Shown here: positions 36,889 to 50,019 of the stretch, in pieces
Numbering within the stretch: the stretch's first letter is position 1
How the letters are laid out: each line of letters starts with the position of its first letter
Source: Spongospora subterranea
Lineage: Eukaryota; Endomyxa; Phytomyxea; Plasmodiophorida; Plasmodiophoridae
DNA length: 56,161 bases
Assembly (NCBI GenBank): GCA_900404475.1
Contig: OUQQ01000049.1
Coordinates: 22,676 to 78,836 of the forward strand
Reading direction: 5' to 3'
Position numbers and translations under genes: made by a program
The notes under the pieces: generated by a model
Told to the model about the DNA's origin: nothing
The model's input: the letters and a program-made list of their open reading frames with translations, nothing else
Databases searched by the model: none

Positions 36889-39785
36889 ATGTGTCGCGTG
36901 CCTCTGAATCAATATTCTGGTCCATCGCAACTGCCGGGGTCGGATTCACGTCAGATGTTCACGAAAAAAACAGGGAATGCCTCGGATGCTGCTGTATGAT
37001 TGATCGATGGACTAACCATAATGAGTGGTTTCTGACGGATCTCATGTGTTGATCAGCAAATTAAACAGCTACAGGAGGAACGGGATGCGGCTATTCAATT
37101 ATCGGATAGGCTAGCGACTATGATTGAACAACAAGCGATGGAGTTTGAACAGAAACTCTCTGCAGAGAAGAACCGAGCTGCTCCCCATGATAAACACGCT
37201 CGACAAGTCAAGGGAAAGGTTAAGGTAAAGAAACGCAAAACCAGGTATCTTTCCGTTGATTGAGGGTGAATTTGGAAGGACGTCAGTGAGGAAGATCAAT
37301 CTGTATATAGCCATCAGGTAATCACTTCAATCGATCATCAATCGAATCGATGATTGAACCTATTTGGCAGGAGGAGATGGCCCAAATGATCAAAGAGATT
37401 GATGAGTTAAGGGCCATTATCAAAGAGCAACAACAGTCTATTGAACGGATCGAAGCCGATAATCTGGCGGCAACAGAAGTGGCTGAACGGTTTGGACATG
37501 AGAAAGGGCAATTGCAGGAGTGGATCAGGCAATATCAGGCGGCAGATGCAGAGCGATTAGAGACCCTGAAATCACAAATACAGAAGGAGCAATCACGTGT
37601 CGCCGATGAGATTGAGAACGAGAGAGTTATAATGAAGGCGGCGTCTGAACGTGAAGCGATACTGAAACAAGAACTTACAATTACGCAATCGAAACTCAAA
37701 ACAGCAGAAGACACAATCGCTGAAATGTCGGTAAATACGATAAGGAGTCAGGTCGATCCGACAAATACAACTGAGATGAACAAGGAGATACACTCTGGCG
37801 TTGTCTCTGAACAAATATCGAGCAGTGATTTGACCGAGATCAACAACAAGTTGAGTCGCTCTTTAGAACAGATTGAACAGCTCAAGTCTAAGCTAATTGT
37901 GTGTAAAAGTCAGAACGAGCTACAGTCAAAGGAAATGGTCGCCAATATTGAACGAGACACAAAGTTGCTGCATGAAATAACGACATTGAAAGCGATACTA
38001 CATGAGACGGAGCAGCGTAATTCTGATTTGGAACATCAAACTGTTAAACGAAGCGATTTTGAACAGCAAAAACACGCTGCGATCGCTCTGGAGCAATCGC
38101 TGAAGAATGAGCTGGATCAAACCAATAACCGATTACAGCAAAATATCGTACAGCTCGAGCAAACGAGGTCTGAAAGGGATGAGATTGTTAACGATATGAG
38201 ATCGCAAACAGAACAATTGGCATCGGCACGTGAAAGGGAAGATAAGTTAAGGTCCGAATTATCACATCTGGAGAAGAAATTACAGATTCATGTCGATGAA
38301 GAAGGTGAGTATAAAGTAAAGATGGCCGACGCTCGGAATACTATTGAAACCCAATCCCAGCAATTACAAGAGGCGATCGAACATGAAGATAGAATGAGGG
38401 TCAATCTAAACGAACTCGAGCAGTCTCTGGCAGATATGAAAATGACCCTTCAAGAGGAGCAACGACTGCGTATGGAGGAAAAGACAAACTTAAACAAGAT
38501 TACAACAAGTATCACACAAATACATGAGCAGCGTGATGATCTGCAGAAGCAGTCCGAAATTGATCGTGAGAACTTAATACACTGTCAGGAACGCGATCAG
38601 GGTCAAATCCAAACAATTGCTGCTCTAGAATTGGCAGTAAAAGGTTTGAACGACGAGATCGCAACACTGAACGCTAATCATCAAACAAAGATTGAGGAAT
38701 TTACTGAAGAGCGCAATCGGTATCTGGTTGAGAAGAATGAGCTACACAGATTATGGCTGATCAAGGAGCAAGATTTGGGCACGAAGTCTGACAGGTTAAA
38801 GGTCGAACTTGATCAGGCGCTCGAACAGATATCAACACATGAGATATTCAGGATGGAACAGGAGTCCAATCGAGATACCCTCAATGAGCAGATCGTATCG
38901 CTCCAAAAGGATATCAGCAGGTCGGAGGGGACGATCAGCATTCTAACAGGTGAACGAGATGAGTTCAATCGGCAACACAATGAGTTGCAACAGATTACAG
39001 CATCTGTGAGGTCATCTGAAGAATCATTAAAACAAGACCTTGCAAAACAGAAAACGATTGTCAAGAACTTTGAAGAGCGAATTGTGGACCAAGATCGGAA
39101 ACTGAATGCAATCACTGAGGAAGCAGATAAGGCAAAAGAGAAGATTGAGAAGTCGCATATCAATATCAGTGATTTGCAGAAAGAGGTTGTAGAACAGACA
39201 GGAAAGATCGCGGATTTAACAGCGAAGAGGAACAAGTACCAGGAAAAGGTCGATAACCTGAGTGTGGCAAATGAGGCGATGGCGATAGAGGTAGAACGGT
39301 TAAAATTCGAGATGACACTTGGAGAAGATAAACTGAAAGAGCAAAGATATGAGTATGAAACCCAACAGGTTGCGATTGAATCAGGATTCGCCCAACGCCA
39401 GCAGGAACTTGGGAAGACGCTGAAATCGACCCAGGCTCAACTTCAGGAGGCGCTAACGGCTCTGCAAGAAATGCAGGCGAAGAACAGGGAATCATCAGCC
39501 AAGATACATGAGCTGATAAATGAAAAATACGAGATCACCAGAAAGATGACGGATCTTCAAGAATCCGTTCATCGTTATGCTGAAGCAGAAGCCCAGCGAC
39601 TGCACGATGGGGAATTGATGGAACGACGTGAGACCAATGCTCTATTGGAATCTGGTAATGGTGCTGCCGGTGGTAAAGGCAAATCATGGCCAACAAGATT
39701 CAGGAAAATAATGCCTTGCTGTGCTCCTGAGGAGCGCGAATTTAGCGTGTTCGCATCGGATCACGATAGGGATAGAACCTATTGA
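36889..39785 (+). CDS. Long coiled-coil protein with basic C-terminal Cys motif
   Basis: Exons 36889-36993, 37057-37244, 37287-37317 and 37371-39785 give 912 residues. After a short N-terminus (MCRVPLNQYSGPSQLPG) almost the whole protein is heptad-rich coiled coil, dense in Glu, Gln, Lys, Arg and Leu (e.g. EEMAQMIKEIDELRAIIKEQ), with repeated QL.R..ED.LR patterns. A basic segment (VKGKVKVKKRKTR) sits in exon 2. The tail has a Gly-rich linker, basic residues and KIMPCCAPEEREF, where the CC pair next to basic residues could be palmitoylated. No motor, kinase or membrane domain is present. Likely structural (cytoskeletal, centrosomal, Golgi-tether-like or trafficking); coiled coils cannot be assigned by eye. 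The start rests on the first ATG in frame with exon 1. Confidence 0.82.
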
Positions 39786-42700
39786 CTAAGCAGTTCCTGG
39801 TTGGGCATGTTTTAAACACGGAAATATAGTGTAAAATATGATTTTGTTTACTGCAATGGCGAGTTGGTTATACAATTGCTGGATTTGTGCAGTATATTAT
39901 AGCGATAGTTAGGGAGGGCATCACTCCATTAGATTCACTGATTGCCGTCAAATTCTTCGCAATAGGTCTCAAATGTGAAATATGTTCATCAATGTCTCAA
40001 ACGCAGACTAATTTCTAAGTGCTCTGAATCACACACAGGGACCATTTATCCCTGGTACCTTGATGGATAGCACAACTTTACTGCAACAGCCGACTTTGCG
40101 TTCAGAAATGACTTAACAATTCAAGCAATTGATTCCGCCGTCACCATAATATTTGAATGCCAATATTACCAAACCTTTCGTGGGGATGTAGTAGAGTATT
40201 CCCGATAAGTTTCAGATTTCAGACATTTTGTGTCTGGGCACTGCAGTCACTACCAGACTCATTAACTCAATGGGATCACCCGACTCATTAACTCAATGGG
40301 ATCACCCGACTCATTAACTCAATGGGATCACCCGACTCATTAACTCAATGGGATCACCCGACTCATTAACTCAATGGGATCACCCGACTCATGCATTAAC
40401 TCATGACGAGTATTGAGGACGCGCATTGACCACAGCATATTGAAGTAAAAGACAGGAAACACTTTTTAGGAATGATGGAGAGGGTGAGAGATATAAGATA
40501 TCACTGGTAAATCATTGGAATAAACTGACAACGTGAAGGATTGAAATGAATTATTATCCAATGAGATCACCTTGCATAGCTACGATCAATCGCCGAAGTG
40601 GTTGATCCACCGAGGAGATATGGCCTGATAGACGGCTGACCGCGCCCCGATCGATTTTGGCCATTGCGTTCTCCATTCAGTAGGTTCAAATGACATCAGC
40701 TCTTTCACCATCCTGCACCTAACTCCTTCCCTTTGCTGGCATACAGTGTCGTCTATCTTGGTGGATCTCTCATTAACCGTTCAACTTTTTTATTCCACCC
40801 ATCATGGTCGATAATTGGCTCAGGATGATTCAATCATTCGATAACAGCAATAATATCGGCAATAAGGCCAGTGTTCCGTACATCATCAGTGATATTACTC
40901 ATTCTCTCGGATCAATGATCGGAAGAATAACTGGCTTGATGGACTAAACAGGTTCAGGATTAATATTTGGGATACTCGAAGGGCTCCTCTTCCAGAGTCA
41001 ATCCCTGATTGCTGTGATCCAATGTTTGAATCATCCTGAGCGAATAATCGGCCGTACTTTAAGCGTGATTCGGAAAAGTCAATTGAACGATTAATGAGAG
41101 AACCCCCAGGTTACATGACATCTTTGAGTTAAATCTGCAGGAGATGGACGTGACAGATGTCAATTGAGCCAGCTAGATGGAAAACTCATTTGTCAAATTT
41201 GCATGGACGTCAGCCGGTGGCATAATGAAATTTCTCCTCAAAGATACAATCTCTTCGACGATCGATTGAAGCTGTTGAGGGTGGTCCCCGTTCATCGTGA
41301 AATTTGTCGAATTTATCACATTGTCAGTTTATCACAACAATGCGCATGGGAATGTAATTCTGAGAATGACATTTTTTGCCCATTAAACCTTAAAGTACCC
41401 TCACATTTTCGATGCAATGTCGTCTATATTGCATCATACCTGACCCATGTTGGAATCCTGAATATGTTCCGAAATGCATTACCACCACCAATATACTTAG
41501 TTGTACAGTGGATGTATGGACCAAAGAATGGCAACGTACCTTCAGCCACTGTTTATGATGATCTGGAACGGTAAATTATTCCGAACTGCGTTTGATCAAA
41601 TCCCGGTCCCAAACTGTGAATAGTGCCAATACCCGCAACAGAAAAAATTGTCAGGATGCGATAGATAACCGAAAAGTGCAATCTCTGAATGAAACTACAG
41701 TATTGGTTATATCACGATAAAAACTGCCCCCTAGAATTCGTCAACTCAACCGAGCCATTTGTCAAGCTAAACGTTTCGGCTCGTTGTTTTTTTGACAAGA
41801 TGTAAGTTTGCCGCTGGTTTGCACAGTCCAGCTGAGACCAACATATGGATTGAAAATTCAAAAAGTAGTTTGTGCGCCATCGTTTTTCGAGCCAGTCAAC
41901 ATTAACCAACCGGTAAAATACATTTGAGGATAGATTCATGCAGTTTCAATACGTAGCAATACTATCTATATTTAACAAAAAGCGAGCGATCGGCCGACAC
42001 GGTGCAGTGTTAGCCGATGTGAAAGTGCGTGGGAAGGGTCCGATAATTGCACCAGTTGTGCTCTGCGGCTGTTTCACGGTGACGCCATGATTTGTTATAC
42101 TCTAGGGCGGATGACACCAGAATCGTTCATACAACAGTGTCAAGTGACTTGTGCCATGTATGTTGGATGGCAATGGAAACCAAGCGCGCAATTAGATATG
42201 AGCTGTGTATCCATACTCCATCAGGACATAGTCGAAGAGGACGATGAAGTTTGGATTTTAGTTTTCTTCGATGGTTTAACTCAGATTCGGTTGTGTAGAT
42301 ACAGATTGCTTCTGTAAATCGGTTTGATATCTTTTGGGATCCCGTTTATCATGTGCCTATTCTATATATGGATAATTTATCAGGTCAGCTATAATCTGTC
42401 CAATGCCAACATGTGTGATGTTCAAATTTTTAACTATGAGGTCTTAATGTTAATGAACTGAGTTCAAACCCAATTTAGTAATTTCATTACATCTTCTGCA
42501 ACAGCGATTTTCATTGTGCGTGTACAAAGGCGGTTCAACAGTTTGACGCAGAGTTGTGTTTTTGAGGGTTTTGAGTAGTTGTTGTGATGAAAATCGATGG
42601 ATTAATGTCAGAGAGTGAATCAAGTTGTGTTTTTGAGTTTTGTGAGTAGACGCTGTCTAACTTGTTATTTTGCGCCCATGTCGATGAAAGCGGTTAAACA

Positions 42701-43549
42701 GTTATTAGGTGAAGTGGCCGCCCTTCGACCATCTATGATATCGCAAACCGTCCATCCTCAGACAAAGCAAATATGCTATTTCGTGCACCCATGCAATACC
42801 GCCAATTTGTACAACACCATTAACTGCGCTCGAAATCATGTCTGATGCTCGTTCGTCTCTGGCTTAGAATAGATTCAATCATATCGACGGCGCTGGAACA
42901 ACATGGTTCACAATTGCTTGATGATCATCCACAAATCTATCTCAGATGTTTCATATCAATTATGCAGTCTTACGTACATCTACCAGATGTCGTCACCCAA
43001 ATTCTACAAGACAGCACACAGCTGGAATGCTCTAGATGACCGATACAATAAATACGGCATCAAGCAGGCCCATGGACACGGTTATCATGTCGTTCAACTG
43101 CATTTTGATGCAACGCCACAAGTCGTGCATTTTTTCCTGGGGTAGGTTCATTAAGCGATGCTGGCAATATTAAACCATAATCTGGTATTTGGATGCGTTC
43201 GTACAGTATGTGGTTGAATACAGTTTCTGAACAGCTTCATTTGACATTAGATGGCAACTAGACAGAAGTCAATTTGTGAAATTGTCGCTTGAAGTGTTTA
43301 ACACTGAGATCGATTGACTAGCAATCCCATGTGCAGCATGGCAGATAGCTTTGCCGCTCTTGATTCGCCGTCTAACTGGGCGATAAAACCTGTTGAGGTT
43401 TAAACCATGTGGACTAGAACTGTTTGTTGAGACCCAAGAGAATACAGGTGCTATAGACAGGTTCTCTACCGGTACAGCACTACAGCTCTTGCGGACATTC
43501 AAACTGCTGTAATCGCCCCGTGGTGGATTAATTAACATCATTATTATCA
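39786..43549. other. Long region without a supported gene
   Basis: Between the coiled-coil gene and OXA1. Contains the 26-bp tandem array at 40257-40386. Plus-strand frames at 41164-41574, 42087-42317 and 42615-43145 look partly protein-like but carry stops and no recognisable domain; they may be remnants of a decayed gene or an unfamiliar one with several introns. I do not call a gene. Confidence 0.4.
40257..40386. repeat. 26-bp tandem repeat, five copies
   Basis: Five head-to-tail copies of a 26-base unit (contains CATTAACTCAATGGGATCAC), starting at 40257, 40283, 40309, 40335 and 40361, with no mismatches that I can see. A broken partial copy follows (ACTCATGCATTAACTCATG). Confidence 0.95.
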
Positions 43550-44630
43550 ATGCAAGTCTGTAGACGACTCCCTTCATTGTTATCGGCCAGGGTTTGCCCT
43601 GTCAAACGATGGTCAATTCAACCTCGTCTGATGTCGGTGTCCATTCCAGCTGTCAGCGAGATTGCCGACACTAGTCTGACGCTATCAGTTGATGGCGCTT
43701 CAAGCGGTGGGGCTGCCGCCGACCCCAGTCCATGGTATCACGCCGGTGCCGATGTTGTCAACACTCTATTGGAGGCGATTCACACCACAACTGGACTTCC
43801 ATGGTGGGCCACCATCATAGCCGCCACGGTTGGGGTTCGCATATGCTTGGCACCCATAGCCATTCCACAGCTTCGTGCTAGCGCCCGTATGGTCATTATT
43901 AGGCCTGAGATCATGCGCCGCCAAGAGGAGTTCAAACGTATAACGGAACCAACTCAGGAACAGATCCGAAAAATGCAATTAGAAACCTTTGGTCTATTCA
44001 AAAAGTACGACGCTCATCCCTTCAAGGTACAGATGGCGTTATGTTCTTGTTTTCTTTATCTGATTCATTTATAAGTTTAGTCTATAAAATTTGCAGTGCT
44101 TCAAATGCCTGTTTTCCTGTCATTTTTCGTGGCATTAAGAGAGTTAGGTGACCGTTTTCCTGAAGTTGCCAATGGCGGTGCATTGTGGTTCACGGATCTG
44201 TCAGTGGCGGATCCTTATCTGGCGCTACCGATTTTGTCGTCGGCGGCGTTTTTGTTGACTATGGAAATGGGAACAGGTACATTAGCATTTGGTTGCGTTG
44301 TCAACGCTGAAGTTTGTGATTGAAGAGGGAGTTGCCGTGGATAAGAGCATGAAGAAAGCTTTTCGAGCTCTTGGGGTTTTGATGATCCCATTGACATATA
44401 GCTTCCCCCAAGGCTTGTTTCTATATTGGATTACCAACAGTATTTATGCAGTTGGCCAGGTTCGATTGTTCCGGACACCATGGGCCAGAAAGGTCTTGAA
44501 TATTCCTGATCCCAATCACCCAAATGCGCTCCAGCTTCTCAACGAATCTCTTCAAAAGATTACTGTCAAAAATATTATTCCCAATCAGCCATTCAAACAA
44601 TTATCAAGAGAGGAGACAAAAATCCAATAA
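43550..44630 (+). CDS. OXA1: Mitochondrial inner-membrane insertase OXA1 (YidC/Oxa1 family), frame break near the end of exon 2
   Basis: Inserts mitochondrially encoded and some imported proteins into the inner membrane. The N-terminus is an Arg/Ser-rich mitochondrial presequence (RRLPSLLSARVCPVKRW). Exon 1 (43550-44026) holds TM1 (GLPWWATIIAATVGVRICLA) and the coiled matrix loop. Exon 2 begins at 44081 with IKFAVLQMPVFLSFFVALRE, then FTDLSVADPYLALPILSSAA. The last part has TM4-5 (PLTYSFPQGLFLYWITNSIY) and a charged tail, ending at 44630. Between METMGTG-type sequence near 44275 and KFVIEEGVAVD near 44317 the reading frame shifts, and I find no GT-AG intron that restores it. It is a sequencing error, an unusual splice, or a real frameshift. 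Apart from that the protein is complete. Confidence 0.88.
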
Positions 44631-45879
44631 AATCAAATCATGTTTTTAAAATTTCTCCTGATTTTTTCTTGATTTTGTTGTTTTTCCTGAGATGTTGAAA
44701 GTTCCCACATATTGCTGTACACTGGAATAAGCAAGCAGCTCACCTACCTACATTGACTGCACTCAAAGCGATTGTGCTCTCGACGTGGCTGGAAGCTGAA
44801 GACGTGTTGAAAAGAGCATGGTTGGACTGGTTGCTGTAAGAGAAAATGGCTTGAAATCAATTTCAAGACTGTCCAGTTCAGGCCTGATCCCATCAGCACG
44901 TCTTCTGCTTCCGGCCCCGTTCGGCTTACTGTCATCCCAAATACTAACCTCCTTTGCGATCATACGGTGTGCTCCACTTCTGTCGCCACACGTCCAGATC
45001 CATCATTACGTTGTGCTCCATTTCTGTCGCCACACGTCCATGATACATTCCGGCCCGTCTGATTGGGTTTGTCTTCCCTTTTGTTCATGATCTCCCTCAA
45101 CCGGTCTCGTGGTTATTCTCTCGCGACCCCGTCCGTAATCTCCTGTCACCTCGAGCATCGTTATATCATTTTTCACAGTATTCTTTCTTTGGTTCTAATT
45201 CCCGTATCTGGTTCATCCCTGCTTTCTTCCACACAAGGCTTGGTAACTAGCAATGACCATAGTGGATTGAGCGATGAGCTTGAGCATCATGTAATGGACC
45301 TTTCTAGCTGCTCCCATCGCTACGGCCACATCTAACATAAACCATTTGTACCGGGCACCTTACATCTGGTAAAAATCTCTTCACTCATATCAGGACAGAT
45401 GTTCTTAGCAACTCCACCGACCGTTCTTGTCGATAAAATGCGGAATTGTTCTCAGGCAGCTGTCAACTCGTTTTCCAGATTCTGTTTTTGGGGCCAATGA
45501 TGCTGAGGTAGCAAATGTAATGAAAACCAGCTGGAAAAAAAATGTTTGTGTGCACTCTGGCGCGTCCTTGAACGCAGATACCCGATGGATCAGTGGGCAA
45601 AGAATGATTTGGCGCGCGTTTTGCCAAAATGTTTCTCAGAAAAACATTTCTAAACTTGTAACACCACATCTCAGTGGGCATAAACACTATGTAGCATAAT
45701 AGTATAATGTCGACTTTGAACGGCGGCGCCACAGAACAATGGAGCTAATTCATTGAAATCATTAACATTTTGCAAAGCCGCAAGGCGCTTGAAAAATATT
45801 GAACGGCAGTTGTTATTAAATGCGCCACTCTTGACTCCATTTGTGCGCGCTTCCAAATCCAGCAAAGTTGAATCTGTTT
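44631..45879. other. Intergenic region with a 29-bp direct repeat
   Basis: Upstream flank of the UBZ4-array gene. A 29-base segment (GCTCCA(C/T)TTCTGTCGCCACA core) occurs at 44968-44996 and again at 45012-45040 with one mismatch. Open frames here (45063-45335, 45427-45699) show no domain. Confidence 0.5.
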
Positions 45880-48800
45880 ATGACAACAGTGATGCCAGAT
45901 AATAATATATCAGGCAATAAACGTCCTAGACAGGTTTCCTGCCCGATATGTACCCAAAAAGTTAGCCACTTCGCCATAAACGCCCATATCGATTCTGGTT
46001 GCGCGGATATTGCTAGTCGATGGGGTTCTCTAGGACGCAAATTGAAGTCAGAAGCATCTGCTGGTACTTCTTCAACCCTGTTATGACCTTTAGCAATATT
46101 TTACCTTTGACTCACCCTCATGCAGGTTTTCACTAACCACATTTATTGATGTTTGTCAACCTGCGAAAATTTGGATTGCACTCAAACCGTTCGTGTTGCC
46201 GATAATTTTGCTCGAGCTTCAATTACAATTTACTTCACTTACTCTCCACAGCCCTTTTTATTATCTATCAATGCACAATCCATCACTTTCCTGTTTTGTT
46301 TTATTTGTGATCATAATGCAATTTATTCCTTATATTGAGCATTTATAGCCGAGGTTTCCAGTCAGCGGTCGCCATTTGTTGTCTGTCCGGTCTGTAATAA
46401 ATCAGTGGTGCGTATCCATATTGATGACCATCTTGATCGTGTCTGTCTTGTATCCGAAGACCCTGCCCCTCTGGCATCCACTGATTTGTCCAATCTTGCC
46501 AACGCTGCTGCGTCAGATGAACATAAAAGTTGTATAGTAACGCATTGTTAATTTTTTGGTTGTTTGGATTTTGTGGTTGTGCACAGTGCTGTCATATAGG
46601 TTCTCGCTGTCGGTTCTTTAATTGTGTCGCATTCAATGGTTTTAATTGGTGTTAACATTGGTCTTTTTTTAGTTTTTTTTAAGCTGTTATCTTCTGCATA
46701 GGTGCGGTTCTCACTGGCAATTCCACCCCGCCGTCATTGGTGAACTGCCCAGTTTGCGATGAGTCGATTTTGTTGGTTGACCTAAACCACCATCTTGATC
46801 ATGCGTGTCTCTCGCGTTCCAATGGGTTCCAAAATGCCACAACGAGTACCTGCAGATCGTCATCAGCTAAAAGTTCACCAATCAGGGTGGCTTCCTCCTG
46901 TTTTTCCGCCAAAGGTCGTACAGATTTCTTCTTCTATCATTGTCACGGTTTGCATGTAGAACTTTTTGTTCCGTGATTTAGTTGAGAGAGATGCTACTAT
47001 CGGTTGTTCACCTTGGTACTCGCAGATCTCTCGAGTGTTTCTATCGTACGAATTTGCAGGATTGGCACATTGTTCAGGCAAATCACCGAATTCAAGTTGT
47101 CCTTGTTGTAAATGTTTAGATTGTGATTCTTCTTCGTTAATCGTTTTTCGTCCTGTATGCTGTGAACTCCTTGTGAACCCCAATCTCAACCATAATCTTG
47201 ATCATATAGGTCTAAGCAGCGATCTTGAGCACCAACAAGGATCCGCTTCTTCGTCCTCTGATTCCGATGATGTCCCTATTTCCAATATGCGAAAAGTCCT
47301 TTCTGCCACAGGTGCCAAAGCCTTTAGGCGCATCTCTTGAACCTATTATTACTGGGTTTTCGATTACACTGTTCGTTGTGTTTTACCTACTTTGGTATTT
47401 TTAGATTTCATACCTTGCGCTGTGTTTGTTGCAATTTTGTCAATGTTTTCGTTTTGCTTTGCAATCAAGTTGGTCCTGTCTAGGTTTTACAATTGCTTTT
47501 TTGAATGAGTATCCTGTCGGTTGTGGAAATTTTATGTTACATCATATTTTTTTGGTTTTTCTGAATTTGAAGAGAGTTCACCGTGGGCTGTGTGGGTTTT
47601 AGTGACGCCACCTTCGACCAAATCACGAACACCGCTCCGCCCTTCGCCGTTTGTTAAATGTCCTGCCTGCGGCAAGTCAGTTGTTACAATCAACATGGAC
47701 GATCACCTGGATCGTCGTTGCACAGTGTTGAACGTACGCAATATCACCGATAACGATGATCATGAAAATCAAGCCATTTCCAATGATAATACCGAAGCCG
47801 GTTCCGTGGGAAATTTTTCGACCACGCCACGATCGCGTCTTCTGAAGCCGCCAGATGGATCGCTTCCGCAGTCACAACCTGGTAACTCGACTTCAAAAAT
47901 TTCTAATCAATATGTCAACAACTTTCGAGCGTTTAGAGTTTTGATGGCAGTCCCTTTGGAAAGCGCGCTACTACATTTTCTTTTGGGTTTCCAGTTCTAT
48001 TGAGTGTCGAGTCGGTAGAGTTTATGATTGTTTTTGTTTTTTTTTTGTCAAAGTTCCATGTTTGTCTGAAGTGATATGTTAGCGTCACGAGCGTCGCCGT
48101 TTGTCTTGTGCCCTTTTTGTCAAAAGTCGGTCGTCGCCATTCACATTGATGATCACCTTGACCGCAAATGTCTGTCGCGTCACAAAGAGGTTGACTGCGA
48201 TGCTGCCACCGCTGTTGGTGCTCAAGATGAAGATGATTCAATATCATCGCATTCTTGTGATGCCGATCCAGTTATTGATCCAACAAAACCGTCGACACCA
48301 TCGTTTAGCCAGCGCTCATATTGTGATGCCTTGAAGCCACAGCCAGGTAGCCAAATAGTTTTGTTTTGTTTCAATTTTGATTCCTATTGGTTATGCGGCG
48401 TATGCTTTGTTTATTGTTCACTTTTTAATGAATGTGCCCGGACAAACGGTGCAACCTGTAGCTCCTTCTGGTTTTTTATCTGATCGTTGCTCGCCCCGGA
48501 TTGTCTGCCGTTTATTTCCTGCCCCCCATGCTTACTTTTTCCGTTTTTTTTTCAGCAATAGCCTTTTCGCGAAAAGGAAAAAGACCTATCGCGTATTCGC
48601 AGGAGTGGCATTGGACCCAAGATGACTGTGGTATATGGAATCTGGATTTCCAATTACACGCGACTAACGGTCCAGCCGTAAATCGTTCTCCCAGCCCTGA
48701 AATGTCATTTTCCTGCTTTATGTTGGCCGATGATCGATCGCCTTCTCCTGTTCGGGTCGCCGTCACGTTTACTTGTCCCGGGCTTCCGTTCGAGTCTTCG

Positions 48801-50019
48801 GATCATAAATTAACTGTCAATCGACCTGTCTCTCGGTATTAATCAGTTTATTGTTTCTGTCGTCAAAACGTTACAGCAGCTTTTAAACGTTGAGGAAAGT
48901 TTCTCTTTCTAGTTGAGTGCATGCTTTTTTTGATATTTCAGTCTTTTATTTGATGTTGTTCAATGATAGCGTCTCTCTACCTCGTTTTATACCAGGTTGT
49001 TCTTTCCAGACACATCGTTTGTTCTTTTTACTTGATTAAGTTTGATTCTTAGGTCTTATCGATTCGCCCCCTCGTTTTTGAAAAGTCTGCTACAGAAGAG
49101 CGTGCGATTGTGTCGCCCATGGGGAGCTGTGCGAGCGTCGCTACAGCTCATCCGTCGCGCAGGTCTTACCGAATTCCTTCGCCGTCTCACAATCATCATG
49201 GTCGAGGACGCCGTCGTGCATCCTGCATTGCCCTGGCTTGTCTCGCTTACAATAGCGACCAGTAAAGGATATCGACCACCAAACTCTTGTGTATCGCTTT
49301 GCCTGCAACTGGTAACTGATCCATTCTTGATTTTTGAAGTCTGTGCACCCAATGTTTTCTCAAAATTTGTTTTTTCCTGCTGGTCACTCCGGTTGCTTTC
49401 ACAAAAATCCACTTCTGTTTCTTCAGGTGATTGTGAACTGTTTGCTGTTTACTTGTTTGTTTTTTTATTTTCACGGTGCTGGGTCTGGATTTCATCATTT
49501 TCACATTGCACTTTTCTACAGGTGTATGAAATTGCTGCTGTCAAAGTTAGGGATGTAGCCGTCTTCGGCGATGGAACTGTTTGCGTTGACTTGCGAACGG
49601 ATTTGTCTTCGTTAGGTCTAACAACGACACAATGCGCCATTGTCCAGGCGTTGCTGTTGCGTGCCCAGCTTGGCGGCATGAACTGCGACGTGAAAATGTT
49701 ACGACAGTCAGCCCAGATATGGACACAACGTTTCACAACAAGTCGTTTTTCGATTGATGTTACCCAAGATGAACGGTTCGCGTTTTGTGAAGTTATTGCT
49801 GACGCCAACTACCGTCCTTACTCAATGGCCGATGTTGCCGTTGACGTTATCTTGGTGGAAGGTCTAGATGATGAGGACCTAATTCTCAGCAGCGTTGATC
49901 ATCATTGTAGCGATGTGGCCGACGTTCTAATATTGCGACCCTCAGTTCGAGCTGTCCTACCTGAGGCCAGCATTGATATTGCTTTGCGACGTATGAACCA
50001 ATTTCGTTGCCTCATTTGA
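45880..50019 (+). CDS. Six-UBZ4 zinc-finger protein with unrecognised C-terminal domain
   Basis: Multi-exon gene; first exons 45880-46063, 46349-46528 and 46702-46886 join in phase. The N-terminal two thirds is an array of Rad18-type UBZ4 fingers, which bind ubiquitin in repair and tolerance proteins: VSCPICTQKVSHFAINAHID (finger 1), VVCPVCNKSVVRIHIDDHLD (2), VNCPVCDESILLVDLNHHLD (3), a degenerate one at 47149-47211 (4), VKCPACGKSVVTINMDDHLD (5) and VLCPFCQKSVVAIHIDDHLD (6). Ser/Asp-rich linkers separate them. The C-terminal part, from about 48560, holds an S/P-rich stretch, then a helical region with FLRRLTIIMVEDAVVHPALP (about 49170-49240) and LLLRAQLGGMNCDVKML (about 49650-49700), ending LPEASIDIALRRM. 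I do not recognise that domain. Junctions after 46886 are approximate. A role in ubiquitin-dependent genome maintenance is inferred from UBZ4 usage only. Confidence 0.72.

Noticed and set aside
41940..42090. Segment VRGKGPIIAPVVLCGC reminiscent of the RNase HII signature
   Set aside because: The catalytic Asp-Glu before the Gly-rich motif is not present (reads DVKV), and no downstream RNase H2 motif is found in the next kilobase.
43269..43577. 102-residue minus-strand frame overlapping the OXA1 start
   Set aside because: Overlaps the well-supported OXA1 start region and has no recognisable feature.
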